From Dyadobacter crusticola DSM 16708 (GTDB lineage Bacteria > Bacteroidota > Bacteroidia > Cytophagales > Spirosomataceae), in NCBI RefSeq assembly GCF_000701505.1, contig NZ_JNJB01000008.1:372001-436000 (forward strand): 64,000 bases of DNA, written 5' to 3'. Under the pieces are notes generated by a model, which saw only the letters and a program-made list of their open reading frames with translations, did not search any database and was not told the DNA's origin. Positions within the stretch are counted from its first letter, which is position 1, and each line of letters opens with the position of its first letter. Positions 52,758 through 61,965 of the stretch are shown here, in pieces. Made by a program: the position numbers and the translations under genes.

Positions 52758-52905
52758 GGCTATGTCCTTTTATTTTGTTTTGATGTTTCAAAGGTACTGT
52801 GCATTACCCAGTAGCAGATTTCTTTCTTGACAAGCGGTGTATTAACCGGTAGAGCGGGCTTTAATCCCGGATATAAGATCAGAACTCCGATAGGAAAACG
52901 AAAGA

Positions 52906-52917
52906 TGTTGTACAACA
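52906..52917. repeat. Perfect 12-bp palindrome before secA
   Basis: TGTTGTACAACA lies 16 bp before the putative secA -7, close to where a -33 element is expected. It could be a regulatory site, but perfect 12-bp palindromes occur by chance at about this rate in AT-rich intergenic DNA. Confidence 0.35.
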
Positions 52918-52932
52918 GAATTGTCAATGAAT

Positions 52933-52940
52933 TACCTTTG
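52933..52940 (+). promoter_or_regulatory. Putative -7 element of secA
   Basis: TACCTTTG matches TAnnTTTG. It would give a 5' leader of about 85-90 bases. A TTG is 22 bp upstream, slightly beyond the usual spacing. Confidence 0.45.
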
Positions 52941-53032
52941 GGATTAAAATGTTAGCGTGCTGACAATCTGACACTCCTTTACGGCAGGCTTAATTTTTTC
53001 GTTTTAGAAGAAAGTTATAAAAATATATAATC

Positions 53033-56000
53033 ATGTTTAAAATATTCTCCAAGCTATTTGGCACAAAGTCCGAACGGGATCTGAAAGAACTGACTCCGTA
53101 TGTGGATAAGGTCAATGCCGAATACGCGCTGCTGGCTTCTTTGACAAATGATGAGCTCAGGTTGCAGTCCGAAAACCTGAAACAGCATATATCTGATCAG
53201 CTCAAATCGATTGACGAGCAGATCGCTACATTGAGACAGCAGGCAAGCGACGAGCCTAATGTAGATAGTAAAGAAGCGATCTTTAAAAGAATAGATGCGC
53301 TTGAACTCGACCGAAATAAAGAACTTGAAAAAGTGCTTCTGGATATTCTTCCAAAAGCATTCGCGATTGTAAAGGAAACTGCACGCCGGTTTAAAGAAAA
53401 CGACAGACTGGAAGTTACAGCTAACTTTTTCGACCGGGAAGTGGCCTCACGCAAGTCGCACATTACCATTGAAGGCGATAAAGCGTATTGGAATACAACC
53501 TGGGATGTAATCGGCCAGCCTATCAAATGGAACATGCTGCATTATGATGTTCAGCTGATTGGTGGTGTGGTTTTGCACCAGGGTAAAATCGCTGAAATGG
53601 CGACCGGTGAAGGTAAAACTTTAGTAGCAACTCTTCCTGCGTTCCTGAATGCACTTGCAGGCCAGGGTGTACATATCGTAACTGTAAACGATTACCTCGC
53701 GAAACGTGACGCTGAATGGAATGCACCTCTTTTTGAGTTCCATGGAATGCGTGTCGATTGCATTGACCGCCACCAGCCCAACACGGAAGCCAGAAGGAAT
53801 GCTTATAAGGCAGACCTTACTTACGGTACCAACAATGAATTCGGCTTTGACTACTTACGTGACAATATGTCACGCACACCGGAAGAACTGGTTCAGCGCA
53901 AGCACCATTTTGCGATGGTCGATGAGGTTGACTCCGTGTTGATTGACGATGCGCGTACCCCATTGATTATCAGCGGCCCGGTTCCACGCGGCGATGAGCA
54001 GGAGTACCTGGAACTGAAACCGCGTGTTTCGAGGATCGTTGAAGCCCAGAAGAAGCTCGCGATGGAATTCCTGAACGATGCTAAAAAGAAAATCGCTGCG
54101 GGAGATAAGAAAGAAGGCGGACTTGCATTGTTCCGTGCACACCGCGGTATGCCCAAATACAAGCCACTTATTAAGTACCTCAGTGAATCGGGAATAAAAG
54201 CATTGATGCAGGAGTCGGAAGCAATATACCTGGCGGAAAACCAGAAATTGATGCCGGTAGCCGACGCGCCGCTCTATTTTACAATCGACGAGCGCCATAA
54301 CAGCATTGAACTGACAGAAAAAGGTATCGACTTCCTGACGGGAGAATCAGAAGAAACCAACTTCTTTATCCTGCCTGATATCGCTGTCGATCTGGACAGA
54401 ATCGAAAAAGACGCTTCCCTCAATGAGCAGGAACGCATTATCCAGAAAGAAGCATTAATCCGAGATTATTCTGTAAAAACAGCCCGTATTCACACAGTAA
54501 ACCAACTTTTGAAAGCATTTACGCTTTTCGAAAAGGATGTTGAGTATGTGATTATCGACGGCAAAGTGAAGATCGTGGACGAACAAACCGGTCGTATCAT
54601 GGAAGGCCGACGCTACTCGGATGGTTTGCACCAGGCAATTGAAGCAAAAGAAAGCGTGCGCGTGGAAGATGCCACGCAAACCTATGCGACCGTTACATTG
54701 CAGAACTACTTCCGTATGTACCACAAACTGGCTGGTATGACGGGTACGGCTGAAACAGAAGCAGGTGAATTCTGGGAAATCTACAAGCTGGATGTGGTTT
54801 CGATACCAACCAATGTAACAGCTGTACGGAAAGACCAGGAGGATAAAGTTTATCGCTCTGTCCGTGAAAAATATAATGCAGTTACCGATGAGATTGTGGA
54901 GCTTGTGGAAGCCGGCAGACCTGTGCTGGTAGGTACAACCTCCGTTGAAAACTCTGAGATCATCAGCCGGATGCTGACTTTGCGTAAGATCCCGCACCAG
55001 GTTTTGAACGCGAAACAACACCAGCGCGAGGCAGAAGTAGTAGCAGAAGCCGGTAAGCCGGGTACTGTTACAATCGCAACGAACATGGCCGGCCGTGGTA
55101 CGGATATCAAGCTGACCCCGGAAGCAAAGAAAGCAGGTGGTTTGGCGATTATTGGTACAGAACGCCATGAAAGCCGCCGCGTGGACAGACAGCTGCGCGG
55201 TCGTTCCGGTCGCCAGGGTGACCCGGGTTCTTCTCAATTCTTTGTTTCTCTGGAAGATAACCTGATGCGCTTATTCGGTTCTGACCGGATGGCGAAGGTA
55301 ATGGACCGCATGGGACTGGAAGAAGGAGAAGTGATCCAAAGCGGAATGATTACCAAGTCGATCGAGCGCGCGCAGAAAAAGGTGGAAGAAAACAACTTTG
55401 GAATGCGTAAAAGATTGCTGGAATACGATGATGTGATGAACTATCAGCGTGATGCAATCTATACCCGCCGTCGCAATGCATTATTCGGTGACCGTCTTGC
55501 AGTTGATATTGCAAACACGTTATTTGATGTATGTGACGAATTGATCAGCACTGCCGGAACTTACGCTGAGCTCGAACTGGCGTCTATTACGACGCTGGGA
55601 ATGGAATTGCCATTCAGCGAGTCAGAGTACAATAGTTTTAAGCCAACTGATCGTGCGCAGAAATTGTACGATGCAGCTGAAAAGCAGTATCAGGACAAAA
55701 ACAATGCAATTGCACAAAAAGCATTGCCGGTATTGCAATCTATCTACGCGGAAAGAGGCGCTACGGTTTCAGAAATAATGATTCCTTTCAGCGACGGACT
55801 TCGTCAGACCGGTGTAGTTGTTGGTTTAAAAAAATCTGTTGAGAACGAAGGAAAGGAAATTACCCGTGAAATGGAGAAAGCAATCGTGCTTTCGCTGATC
55901 GACCAGGAATGGAAAGAGCATTTGCGCGAAATGGACGATCTGAAACAATCCGTGCAGAATGCGGTTTTCGAACAGAAAGATCCTTTGCTGATCTATAAGT

Positions 56001-56374
56001 TTGAATCCGTTGAGCTTTTCAAACGCTTCCTGAGCAAAGTTAACTTTGATATGATCTCCTTCCTGATGAAGGCAGATATTCCGCAGGAAGAAGCGGTGCC
56101 AGCAAGTGCAGTACAGCAAACAGTACGCCGCCCAACGCCGCCACCTGCATTGCATACCAATAAAGAAGAAGAGTTTGACGTGGACGTAGAAGATCCAAGT
56201 AAATACGCCCGGACCGAATCCACCACCAAGGCGCAGCCTGTGCGTGCAGAACGCGTTGCGGACAGAAACCAGAAGGTTTCTGTTCAATACAGGGACGGAC
56301 GGATTCTTCGCGACGTGAAGTTTAAAAAAGTAGAACAGGAAGTGAAAAACGGCGATTGCGTTGTAATCGAGTAG
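53033..56374 (+). CDS. secA: Preprotein translocase ATPase SecA
   Basis: Motor ATPase that drives proteins through SecYEG. Motifs: Walker A ATGEGKTL, the DEAD-type VDEVDSVLIDDARTPL, the second helicase half TNMAGRGTDIKL and RRVDRQLRGRSGRQGDPG. It is long (1113 residues) because of an insertion around residues 330-400 and extra sequence near the start, both common in Bacteroidota SecA. The C-terminal zinc-binding CxCx8C motif of E. coli SecA is absent; the protein ends in a short basic/acidic tail. The gene is monocistronic and a terminator follows. Confidence 0.97.
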   Translation: MFKIFSKLFGTKSERDLKELTPYVDKVNAEYALLASLTNDELRLQSENLKQHISDQLKSIDEQIATLRQQASDEPNVDSKEAIFKRIDALELDRNKELEKVLLDILPKAFAIVKETARRFKENDRLEVTANFFDREVASRKSHITIEGDKAYWNTTWDVIGQPIKWNMLHYDVQLIGGVVLHQGKIAEMATGEGKTLVATLPAFLNALAGQGVHIVTVNDYLAKRDAEWNAPLFEFHGMRVDCIDRHQPNTEARRNAYKADLTYGTNNEFGFDYLRDNMSRTPEELVQRKHHFAMVDEVDSVLIDDARTPLIISGPVPRGDEQEYLELKPRVSRIVEAQKKLAMEFLNDAKKKIAAGDKKEGGLALFRAHRGMPKYKPLIKYLSESGIKALMQESEAIYLAENQKLMPVADAPLYFTIDERHNSIELTEKGIDFLTGESEETNFFILPDIAVDLDRIEKDASLNEQERIIQKEALIRDYSVKTARIHTVNQLLKAFTLFEKDVEYVIIDGKVKIVDEQTGRIMEGRRYSDGLHQAIEAKESVRVEDATQTYATVTLQNYFRMYHKLAGMTGTAETEAGEFWEIYKLDVVSIPTNVTAVRKDQEDKVYRSVREKYNAVTDEIVELVEAGRPVLVGTTSVENSEIISRMLTLRKIPHQVLNAKQHQREAEVVAEAGKPGTVTIATNMAGRGTDIKLTPEAKKAGGLAIIGTERHESRRVDRQLRGRSGRQGDPGSSQFFVSLEDNLMRLFGSDRMAKVMDRMGLEEGEVIQSGMITKSIERAQKKVEENNFGMRKRLLEYDDVMNYQRDAIYTRRRNALFGDRLAVDIANTLFDVCDELISTAGTYAELELASITTLGMELPFSESEYNSFKPTDRAQKLYDAAEKQYQDKNNAIAQKALPVLQSIYAERGATVSEIMIPFSDGLRQTGVVVGLKKSVENEGKEITREMEKAIVLSLIDQEWKEHLREMDDLKQSVQNAVFEQKDPLLIYKFESVELFKRFLSKVNFDMISFLMKADIPQEEAVPASAVQQTVRRPTPPPALHTNKEEEFDVDVEDPSKYARTESTTKAQPVRAERVADRNQKVSVQYRDGRILRDVKFKKVEQEVKNGDCVVIE

Positions 56375-56400
56375 TCCATTTGAGTTCTGTTTAAAATACC

Positions 56401-56436
56401 AGCCCTGCCTCTCGTTTCCGAAAGGCAGGGCTTTTT
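56401..56436 (+). terminator. Rho-independent terminator of secA
   Basis: AGCCCTGCCT and AGGCAGGGCT form a perfect 10-bp stem with a 12-base loop, followed by T5. It lies 27 bp after the stop codon. Confidence 0.92.
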
Positions 56437-56505
56437 GCTGCCGTTAAATCAGGATTTATACGATATTTGCAGTGTTGAAAGCATTAACGAAAACATTCTA
56501 TTAGC

Positions 56506-57165
56506 ATGAAACTCCATCGGGAAGGCTATACCATTATTTTAATCACAATTATTGTTCTGGTACTGATCAACTTAGGAATAAATTATCTTCTTCCTGATGG
56601 ATACTGGATTCCGCGGCTGGTACTGATCGGCAGTATCTTCGTTTTCCTGCTGGTCGTTCAATTCTTCCGCGTTCCCAAAAGAAATGTCCATAAAAGTGAT
56701 CGCCAGATCGTAGCGCCTTGCGACGGAAAAGTGGTGGTAATCGAAGAAGTTGTTGAAACAGAATACTTCAACGGCCCGAGGAGACAGATCAGCATTTTCA
56801 TGTCACCTCTTAACGTTCATATCAACTGGAACCCGGTCAGCGGGATTATCCAATACTTCAAATATCACGCAGGACTGTACCTGGTTGCCTGGCATCCGAA
56901 ATCAAGTACCGACAACGAACGCACCACGGTGGTGATCAGGACTGTTGAAGGAATTGACGTTTTGTTCCGTCAGATCGCAGGTGCAGCAGCGCGCCGCATT
57001 CGCTGGTACATCAAAGAAGGCGATAAAGTAGAACAAAGCACGGAAATGGGTTTTATCAAGTTCGGCTCCCGCGTAGATATATTTGTCCCGCTTGACGCGG
57101 AGATCAAAGTGAAGCTGCAGGACAAAACAGTAGGAAGCGTAACTGTGCTCGCTGAATTAAAATAA
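56506..57165 (+). CDS. psd: Phosphatidylserine decarboxylase family protein
   Basis: Makes phosphatidylethanolamine from phosphatidylserine at the inner membrane. This is the short (219-residue) archaeal-like form with two N-terminal hydrophobic segments (residues 8-50). Conserved blocks are APCDGKVVVIEE, SIFMSPLNVHINW and RQIAGAAARRI. The self-cleavage site, LGST in E. coli, is FGSR here (residue about 187-190), with the serine that becomes the pyruvoyl group kept. Its end overlaps the convergent rhomboid gene by 9 bp. A phosphatidylserine synthase gene is not in the window. Confidence 0.92.
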   Translation: MKLHREGYTIILITIIVLVLINLGINYLLPDGYWIPRLVLIGSIFVFLLVVQFFRVPKRNVHKSDRQIVAPCDGKVVVIEEVVETEYFNGPRRQISIFMSPLNVHINWNPVSGIIQYFKYHAGLYLVAWHPKSSTDNERTTVVIRTVEGIDVLFRQIAGAAARRIRWYIKEGDKVEQSTEMGFIKFGSRVDIFVPLDAEIKVKLQDKTVGSVTVLAELK

Positions 57166-57777
57166 GCGCCAGCTCAATATTTGTTCAAAAAACTGAGGAA
57201 CTGCTCCCGGATAAACCACCGCCATAAACAGCATTCCAAAGATAGCTCCGTACATATGGGCGCTGTGATTCACATAACTCCTACCACGCTTGCCTTCATA
57301 AAAGGAATAACCAAGAAACAGGAGGCCAAATATGAAACCCGGCATACAAATGAAGAAATAAAGGCAGATCTGCATGAGCGGCGAAAAAAGTATTGCAGCG
57401 AAAAGCACAGCTGAAACCCCACCAGAAGCGCCAAGGGAGTTGTATTTGGAGTTATTCCGATGTTTTAGAAAAGTCGGGATATCGGAAACAATAATACCTA
57501 CCAGATAAAGAAAAAGAAAATACAAAGTCCCGCTCGGCCCGAAGAGCATTGCGAATAATCTTTCGATCCCATCCCCTACAAACCACAAACTGAGCATATT
57601 AAATATCAGGTGACCAAAATCTGCGTGGACAAAGCCGGAGGTAAGGAACCTGTAATATTCATTTTTTTGCCTGACCCGGTACGGATTCAGGATCATTTTG
57701 TCCATTAAACTGTAATTATTGAGCGCGTAGTAGCTGATACCCGAGGTAATAATTACAAGTATGAGGGTTATTGACAT
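57157..57777 (-). CDS. Rhomboid-family intramembrane serine protease
   Basis: Six-helix intramembrane protease of 206 residues. The nucleophile serine is in NSLGASGGVSAV and the catalytic histidine in HSAHMYGAIFG, giving the GxSx/H dyad. The N-terminal HxxxN-type region (TSGFVHADFGHLIFNMLSLWFVG) that stabilises the oxyanion is also present. Substrates are unknown. It overlaps psd by 9 bp, tail to tail, and lies 22 bp after the polyprenyl synthase gene on the same strand, so it may be cotranscribed with it. Confidence 0.9.
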   Translation of the reverse strand: MSITLILVIITSGISYYALNNYSLMDKMILNPYRVRQKNEYYRFLTSGFVHADFGHLIFNMLSLWFVGDGIERLFAMLFGPSGTLYFLFLYLVGIIVSDIPTFLKHRNNSKYNSLGASGGVSAVLFAAILFSPLMQICLYFFICMPGFIFGLLFLGYSFYEGKRGRSYVNHSAHMYGAIFGMLFMAVVYPGAVPQFFEQILSWRLF

Positions 57778-57799
57778 AATTCAGTGAGTTAGTAAGCTA

Positions 57800-58774
57800 T
57801 TATTTTTCACGTTCAACCAGCTGCTGGACGAATTGCAGTAGCGATTTTTTCCGGGTTTCTTCCACATTCAAGCTCCGAAGGTTGGCCAGGCCTTTTTCAA
57901 AATAAGTATTGATCTTCTCCTCGGTAAACCTGCGGATATCCAGCGACTCATAAATGGCTTTTACCGCACTCACCTTCGCTTCGGGATCGAACTGCTCGGC
58001 GGAAATCCATTGGTCGAGCTCTGCTTTGATTGACCCTGTCGCTTTTGACAAAGCTTCTATGAGTAAGAACGTCTTTTTGTTTGCGATAATGTCGCCGCCT
58101 ACCTGCTTCCCGAACTTGGAAGGATCTCCATAAACATCAAGCAAATCGTCTTTCAGTTGAAAGCCAATTCCCATATTTTCTCCGGCCGAGTACAGCAGCT
58201 TCACCGACTGTTCATCAGCCCCGCCGATTATCCCGCCTAATTCCAAGGCAAAACCCAGCAGAACCGAAGTTTTGAGCCGGATCATTTCAAGATACTCTTC
58301 CTCCGTCACATTCCAGCGTGTTTCGAAATTCATATCCAGTTGCTGTCCTTCACATACTTCAGAAGCTGTTTGATTAAAGCGCGCCAGCACAATCCTCAGA
58401 TGCTCTTTCGGAATATCAAGCAACAGATCGTACGCCCGGATCAACATTACGTCGCCAGATAATATAGCTGTATTTGCATTCCACTTTTCGTGCACGGTTG
58501 GCTTGCCGCGGCGCAGCGGCGCGCGGTCCATAATGTCGTCGTGCATTAAAGTAAAATTGTGAAATACCTCCACCGCCATAGCCGGCTTGATCGAATGCTC
58601 CACATCTTCAGAGTAGATCGCCGAGGCCAGCAGCGTCAGTAAAGGCCGGAAGCGCTTTCCATGCAGCGACATAATGTAGCTGATCGGCTCGTAAAGCTCC
58701 ACAGGGCCTACGCCATAAGTATGCTTTTCAAATTCAGACTGAAGCTTTTGAAGTAGTTGGTCGGGGTTAAGCAT
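57800..58774 (-). CDS. Polyprenyl diphosphate synthase (geranylgeranyl/farnesyl type)
   Basis: Head-to-tail prenyltransferase that builds isoprenoid diphosphates. The first aspartate-rich motif is LMHDDIMD with residues DIMD upstream of RRGKPT, and the second is GFQLKDDLLDVYG. Residues before the first motif (VEVFHNFTLMH) set chain length and suggest a geranylgeranyl or longer product, but this cannot be fixed by eye. The frame opens at 58810, but the ATG at 58774 (MLNPDQLLQKL) is the better start (324 residues). Confidence 0.92.
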   Translation of the reverse strand: MLNPDQLLQKLQSEFEKHTYGVGPVELYEPISYIMSLHGKRFRPLLTLLASAIYSEDVEHSIKPAMAVEVFHNFTLMHDDIMDRAPLRRGKPTVHEKWNANTAILSGDVMLIRAYDLLLDIPKEHLRIVLARFNQTASEVCEGQQLDMNFETRWNVTEEEYLEMIRLKTSVLLGFALELGGIIGGADEQSVKLLYSAGENMGIGFQLKDDLLDVYGDPSKFGKQVGGDIIANKKTFLLIEALSKATGSIKAELDQWISAEQFDPEAKVSAVKAIYESLDIRRFTEEKINTYFEKGLANLRSLNVEETRKKSLLQFVQQLVEREK

Positions 58775-58971
58775 TGAATGCAGAAATCGCCTGAAAAAGC
58801 CAGGGCGCAATGTTTGTTATGAACGTTTTTATCAATCCGGAGACTTATGCAAAGTAGCGGATTTTCCTTGTCTTGCCGACAGAATTCGAGGATAAATTCG
58901 CTTTTTGCCATTGTGGCGCTATTCTGCAACATTATCATAACTTTAAGATTCAATCTCACTTTTACTTAAAA

Positions 58972-59802
58972 ATGCCATTTCATCAGTACTTCAACGGCGA
59001 TATACTAGCTATAAACGAGCCCGTTTTCCAGACGAACGATCTTGGATTGCTCCGTGGCTACGGACTTTTTGACTATTCCAGGACTTATAATGGTGTACCA
59101 TTCCGGTGGGACGATTACTGGCAGCGATTTGAAAATTCAGCAAGACTGCTCAAACTGACCCTACCGGTTACCCAGCAGGAAACAGAGAAAATCCTCGCAG
59201 ATTTATACGCAATGTCGGGCGAACAGGAAGTAGCATTCCGCTTTGTACTTACCGGAGGCTATGCGCCAGACAGTGTGCATGTAGTACAGCCCAACATGCT
59301 GATACGCACAGAAGCTTTGCCCCAGGATAATCCGGCGGGCAGGTTGAAAGGCATTAAAGTGATCCCGTACGAGTACGTCCGCGATTTACCCGAAATCAAA
59401 ACCACTAACTACGTGCACATGGTTTTGATGGCCGACGAACTGAAAAGGCAGCAAGCCGCTGACCTGCTTTTCTACAAAGATGGTGAAGTGAGTGAGTTGA
59501 CGCGCAGTAATATTTTTATTTTCCGAGGCTCAAAGCTTATTACTTCCAACAGAAACATCCTGAATGGAATTACCCGAAAAGTTATCCTGGAAATTGCCAA
59601 ACCACATTTCGAAATTGAAGTACGACCAGTTTCGTATCAGGAGGTAATCACTGCTGATGAGGTATTTACAACCAGTACGACAAAGTGGGTTATGCCCGTT
59701 GTGCAAATCGGAGAGCAGCCCATAGGCGACGGAACTGCCGGCAAGCAGACGCTTTTTTTACAGGGACTTTTCGAAAAGCTGGTTTTGAACTGGGGCAAAT
59801 AA
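58972..59802 (+). CDS. Class IV aminotransferase (branched-chain/D-amino-acid aminotransferase-like)
   Basis: PLP-dependent enzyme of 276 residues with the DAT/IlvE fold. It has GYGLFDYSRTYNG near the N-terminus, the PLP lysine in PEIKTTNYVH, the motif DGEVSELTRSNIF and the loop ITRKVILEIAK. The protein is shorter than E. coli IlvE (309), and residues that separate branched-chain aminotransferase, D-alanine transaminase and aminodeoxychorismate lyase are not clear. The frame opens at 58873 but MPFHQYFNGD at 58972 is the normal start. It is divergent from the polyprenyl synthase gene. Confidence 0.88.
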   Translation: MPFHQYFNGDILAINEPVFQTNDLGLLRGYGLFDYSRTYNGVPFRWDDYWQRFENSARLLKLTLPVTQQETEKILADLYAMSGEQEVAFRFVLTGGYAPDSVHVVQPNMLIRTEALPQDNPAGRLKGIKVIPYEYVRDLPEIKTTNYVHMVLMADELKRQQAADLLFYKDGEVSELTRSNIFIFRGSKLITSNRNILNGITRKVILEIAKPHFEIEVRPVSYQEVITADEVFTTSTTKWVMPVVQIGEQPIGDGTAGKQTLFLQGLFEKLVLNWGK

Positions 59803-59804
59803 AA

Positions 59805-59832
59805 AAGGTGACTTCCCGCGGGAAGCCACCTT
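59805..59832 (-). terminator. Hairpin terminator after the lipoprotein-15 repeat gene
   Basis: AAGGTGACTTCCCG and CGGGAAGCCACCTT form a near-perfect 14-bp stem with no loop to spare, followed on the minus strand by TTTTTTA. It can also stop the convergent aminotransferase transcript, whose stop is only 3 bp away. Confidence 0.85.
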
Positions 59833-59851
59833 GCATTCGCAACAAGTCAAC

Positions 59852-60706
59852 TTAGTTAGGCGCATTCGGTGACTCTTTGTTCACGATCGGCCACACGCCC
59901 GGACGAGGTACACTTACGCCTTTCGTCATGCCTTTTGTCATGGCATCTGCCCCGAAATAGTACAGCGGCCAGCCTTTGTAGGTCAATTGCTTTTTACCAA
60001 AAACAGTGATTGTACCAAACTGTGTCTTATCCAATGCAGACGGAATTTCGTCAATGCTGGATACTTCATAGATCGGCCAGGTAGCATCGTGCGTCGGGTC
60101 ATTGTTCGTGAAGTTGTTGTTCATCGACGAATCCCGCGCAAATGCATACAATGTGCGACCGAGACTATCTACCAGGAATTGCGTTTCGGCCGTACCCTCG
60201 GTATAATCGGCTTTATAGGATTTCCCGTCGTTTCCTACCAGCTGCGCATTGGAGAGCATAACAGTGTATTTGGTTTTAGCCACATACCAGGCATTGTTAA
60301 CACCTTCTCCCTTTACCTCGCCCGGCGCTGCGTCGTTGGCGAAATAGTAAAGCGGCCAGCCTTTGTAAGTAGTCTGCGTAGCGCCGTCAGTGCGGGTAAT
60401 GTTGGCGAAATCAGAAGCTTTCAAACCAGCATCCAGTTTCAATGAAGCAGGGTTAGCGACTGAAAAAACCGGCCAGGCAGCGAGGCAGGGACCAGTACAA
60501 ACTGAGGTATTGCCCGCATCTTTGGTAAAAAAGTAAAGGGTTTTGCCATTCTTGTCAGTCAGAACCTTGCCAAGCGAGCTGGTTTCTTTCAGCATGATGT
60601 CATTTGGCGTTACCGGAGTTTCGCTGTCATCGTCGGAGCAGGAGACTGTCACTGCCAGCAAAGCTCCCAGTATGAACAGCATTCGCGTGATTGAAAAGAT
60701 TTTCAT
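59852..60706 (-). CDS. Lipoprotein with four secreted-repeat (lipoprotein-15/COG4315) units
   Basis: Lipoprotein of 284 residues with lipobox VTVSC (about residue 23). The mature part holds four copies of a short repeat seen in COG4315 proteins, in two pairs. The first type reads DKNGKTLYFFTKD / CTGPCLAAWPVF, and DSLGRTLYAFARD with DATWPIYE. The second type, YKGWPLYYFANDA and YKGWPLYYFGADA, is followed by W-rich ends. Function is unknown, though some relatives are near cupredoxins or cytochromes. The first unit has a C-x3-C pair. ATG at 60706 is chosen since it starts the signal peptide. Confidence 0.82.
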   Translation of the reverse strand: MKIFSITRMLFILGALLAVTVSCSDDDSETPVTPNDIMLKETSSLGKVLTDKNGKTLYFFTKDAGNTSVCTGPCLAAWPVFSVANPASLKLDAGLKASDFANITRTDGATQTTYKGWPLYYFANDAAPGEVKGEGVNNAWYVAKTKYTVMLSNAQLVGNDGKSYKADYTEGTAETQFLVDSLGRTLYAFARDSSMNNNFTNNDPTHDATWPIYEVSSIDEIPSALDKTQFGTITVFGKKQLTYKGWPLYYFGADAMTKGMTKGVSVPRPGVWPIVNKESPNAPN

Positions 60707-60814
60707 CGGAATTAAATTATTGTTAGAGATGAATTGATTTGTCCCGAATACGGTCAAAATCTCCCGATGGTTGCGTAGCTTCTTTTTGCCAAATGCAGCT
60801 GCTCACTAATAAAA

Positions 60815-60840
60815 AAGGCGCAGCCAGATAGCCGCGCCTT
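60815..60840 (-). terminator. Terminator of thiL
   Basis: AAGGCGC and GCGCCTT arms with a 12-base loop, followed by T6 on the minus strand. It lies 20 bp after the thiL stop. Confidence 0.85.
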
Positions 60841-60859
60841 CATTCATCTTCAATAAAAC

Positions 60860-61879
60860 TTAACTCCAACCCTGTGCAGTCAGCGGAATGCGGCTGTCGG
60901 ATTTAGTATGTATGGAAACACCTTCGCTCTTGTCCGCAATGTACCCGACGAATGTGATCTTCGGGTTGTTTTTAATCAGTTCATAAGCAGATTGGGACAC
61001 TGTAAACAACAGTTCATAATCCTCACCTCCATTCAATGCGGCTGTTACCGGGCTCAGGTTCAATTCCGAAGCCGCCAGAAACGTTTGCTCATCAATAGGA
61101 AGCCGCTCTTCAAATACCACCGCTCCTACACCCGATTGCGCGCAGATATGCAGCAGGTCGGAAGCCAGTCCGTCCGAAACATCTATCATGGAAGTAGGTA
61201 TGACCCCGGCTTCTTCGAGCTCGTAAATCACGTCCATTCTGGCTTCGGGCCGCAGTTGGCGCTGAATTACGTAGTCTTTACCGTCCAGCTCAGGCTGCAT
61301 TTCAGGATTGGCAAGAAAAACCTGCTTTTCGCGTTCCAGCAGCTGCAATCCCAGGTAAGCACCGCCCAGATCGCCCGTTACGCACAGCAAATCATTCGGT
61401 TTGGCAGTATTCCGGTATACGATCTTATCCTTTTTTACCTTGCCAAAAACACTAACTGAGATAAGCAATCCTGAGCGCGAAGAAGAAGTATCTCCGCCTA
61501 CAAGGTCTACATTGAAATCCTTGCATGCTGTTTTAATGCCCGCATAAAGCTCATCGACAGCCTCTACAGAAAAGCGGTTGCTGATTGCAATACTCACTGT
61601 CACCTGGCGGGGTATCCCGTTCATTGCAGCAATGTCCGACACATTTGTCGCGATTGCCTTGTAACCTAAGTGTTTAAGCGGAAAAAAAGTAAGGTCGAAG
61701 TGCACACCTTCCAACAAGAGATCGGTACTAAGCAAACCGTATTCTTCGCCTAAATCAATTACAGCTGCATCGTCGCCAATGCCGCGTACAGTATCCGGCA
61801 ACACCGTTGCCACTCCTTTATTTATTCTCTGAATCAGCCCGAATTCACCCAGGCTGCTGATTTCTGTTCTGCTTTCCAT
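60860..61879 (-). CDS. thiL: Thiamine-monophosphate kinase
   Basis: Phosphorylates thiamine monophosphate to the active cofactor thiamine diphosphate. AIR-synthase-like motifs: the ATP/Mg site GIGDDAAVID (residues 36-45), LVGGDTSSSRSG, CVTGDLGGAYLG and DVSDGLASDLLHI. Length (339 residues) is normal. No other thiamine gene is adjacent. The gene is monocistronic with its own terminator. Confidence 0.96.
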   Translation of the reverse strand: MESRTEISSLGEFGLIQRINKGVATVLPDTVRGIGDDAAVIDLGEEYGLLSTDLLLEGVHFDLTFFPLKHLGYKAIATNVSDIAAMNGIPRQVTVSIAISNRFSVEAVDELYAGIKTACKDFNVDLVGGDTSSSRSGLLISVSVFGKVKKDKIVYRNTAKPNDLLCVTGDLGGAYLGLQLLEREKQVFLANPEMQPELDGKDYVIQRQLRPEARMDVIYELEEAGVIPTSMIDVSDGLASDLLHICAQSGVGAVVFEERLPIDEQTFLAASELNLSPVTAALNGGEDYELLFTVSQSAYELIKNNPKITFVGYIADKSEGVSIHTKSDSRIPLTAQGWS

Positions 61880-61900
61880 ACTGTAAAATTAGACAAAAAA

Positions 61901-61934
61901 AGCGAAGCCGGTTCTGGTGAGGACCGGCTTCGCT
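61901..61934 (-). terminator. Terminator of the 61966 lipoprotein gene
   Basis: A perfect 12-bp stem (AGCGAAGCCGGT/ACCGGCTTCGCT) with a 10-base loop and T7 on the minus strand. It lies 31 bp after the stop. Confidence 0.9.
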
Positions 61935-61965
61935 GTGGTATCTTCTATTAATTATATGCTGTTGA

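Noticed and set aside
54455..55237. A 260-residue open frame antisense to secA
   Set aside because: It lies wholly within a highly conserved helicase region and has no recognisable domain; cysteine/arginine-rich shadow frames of this kind are expected opposite GC-balanced genes.
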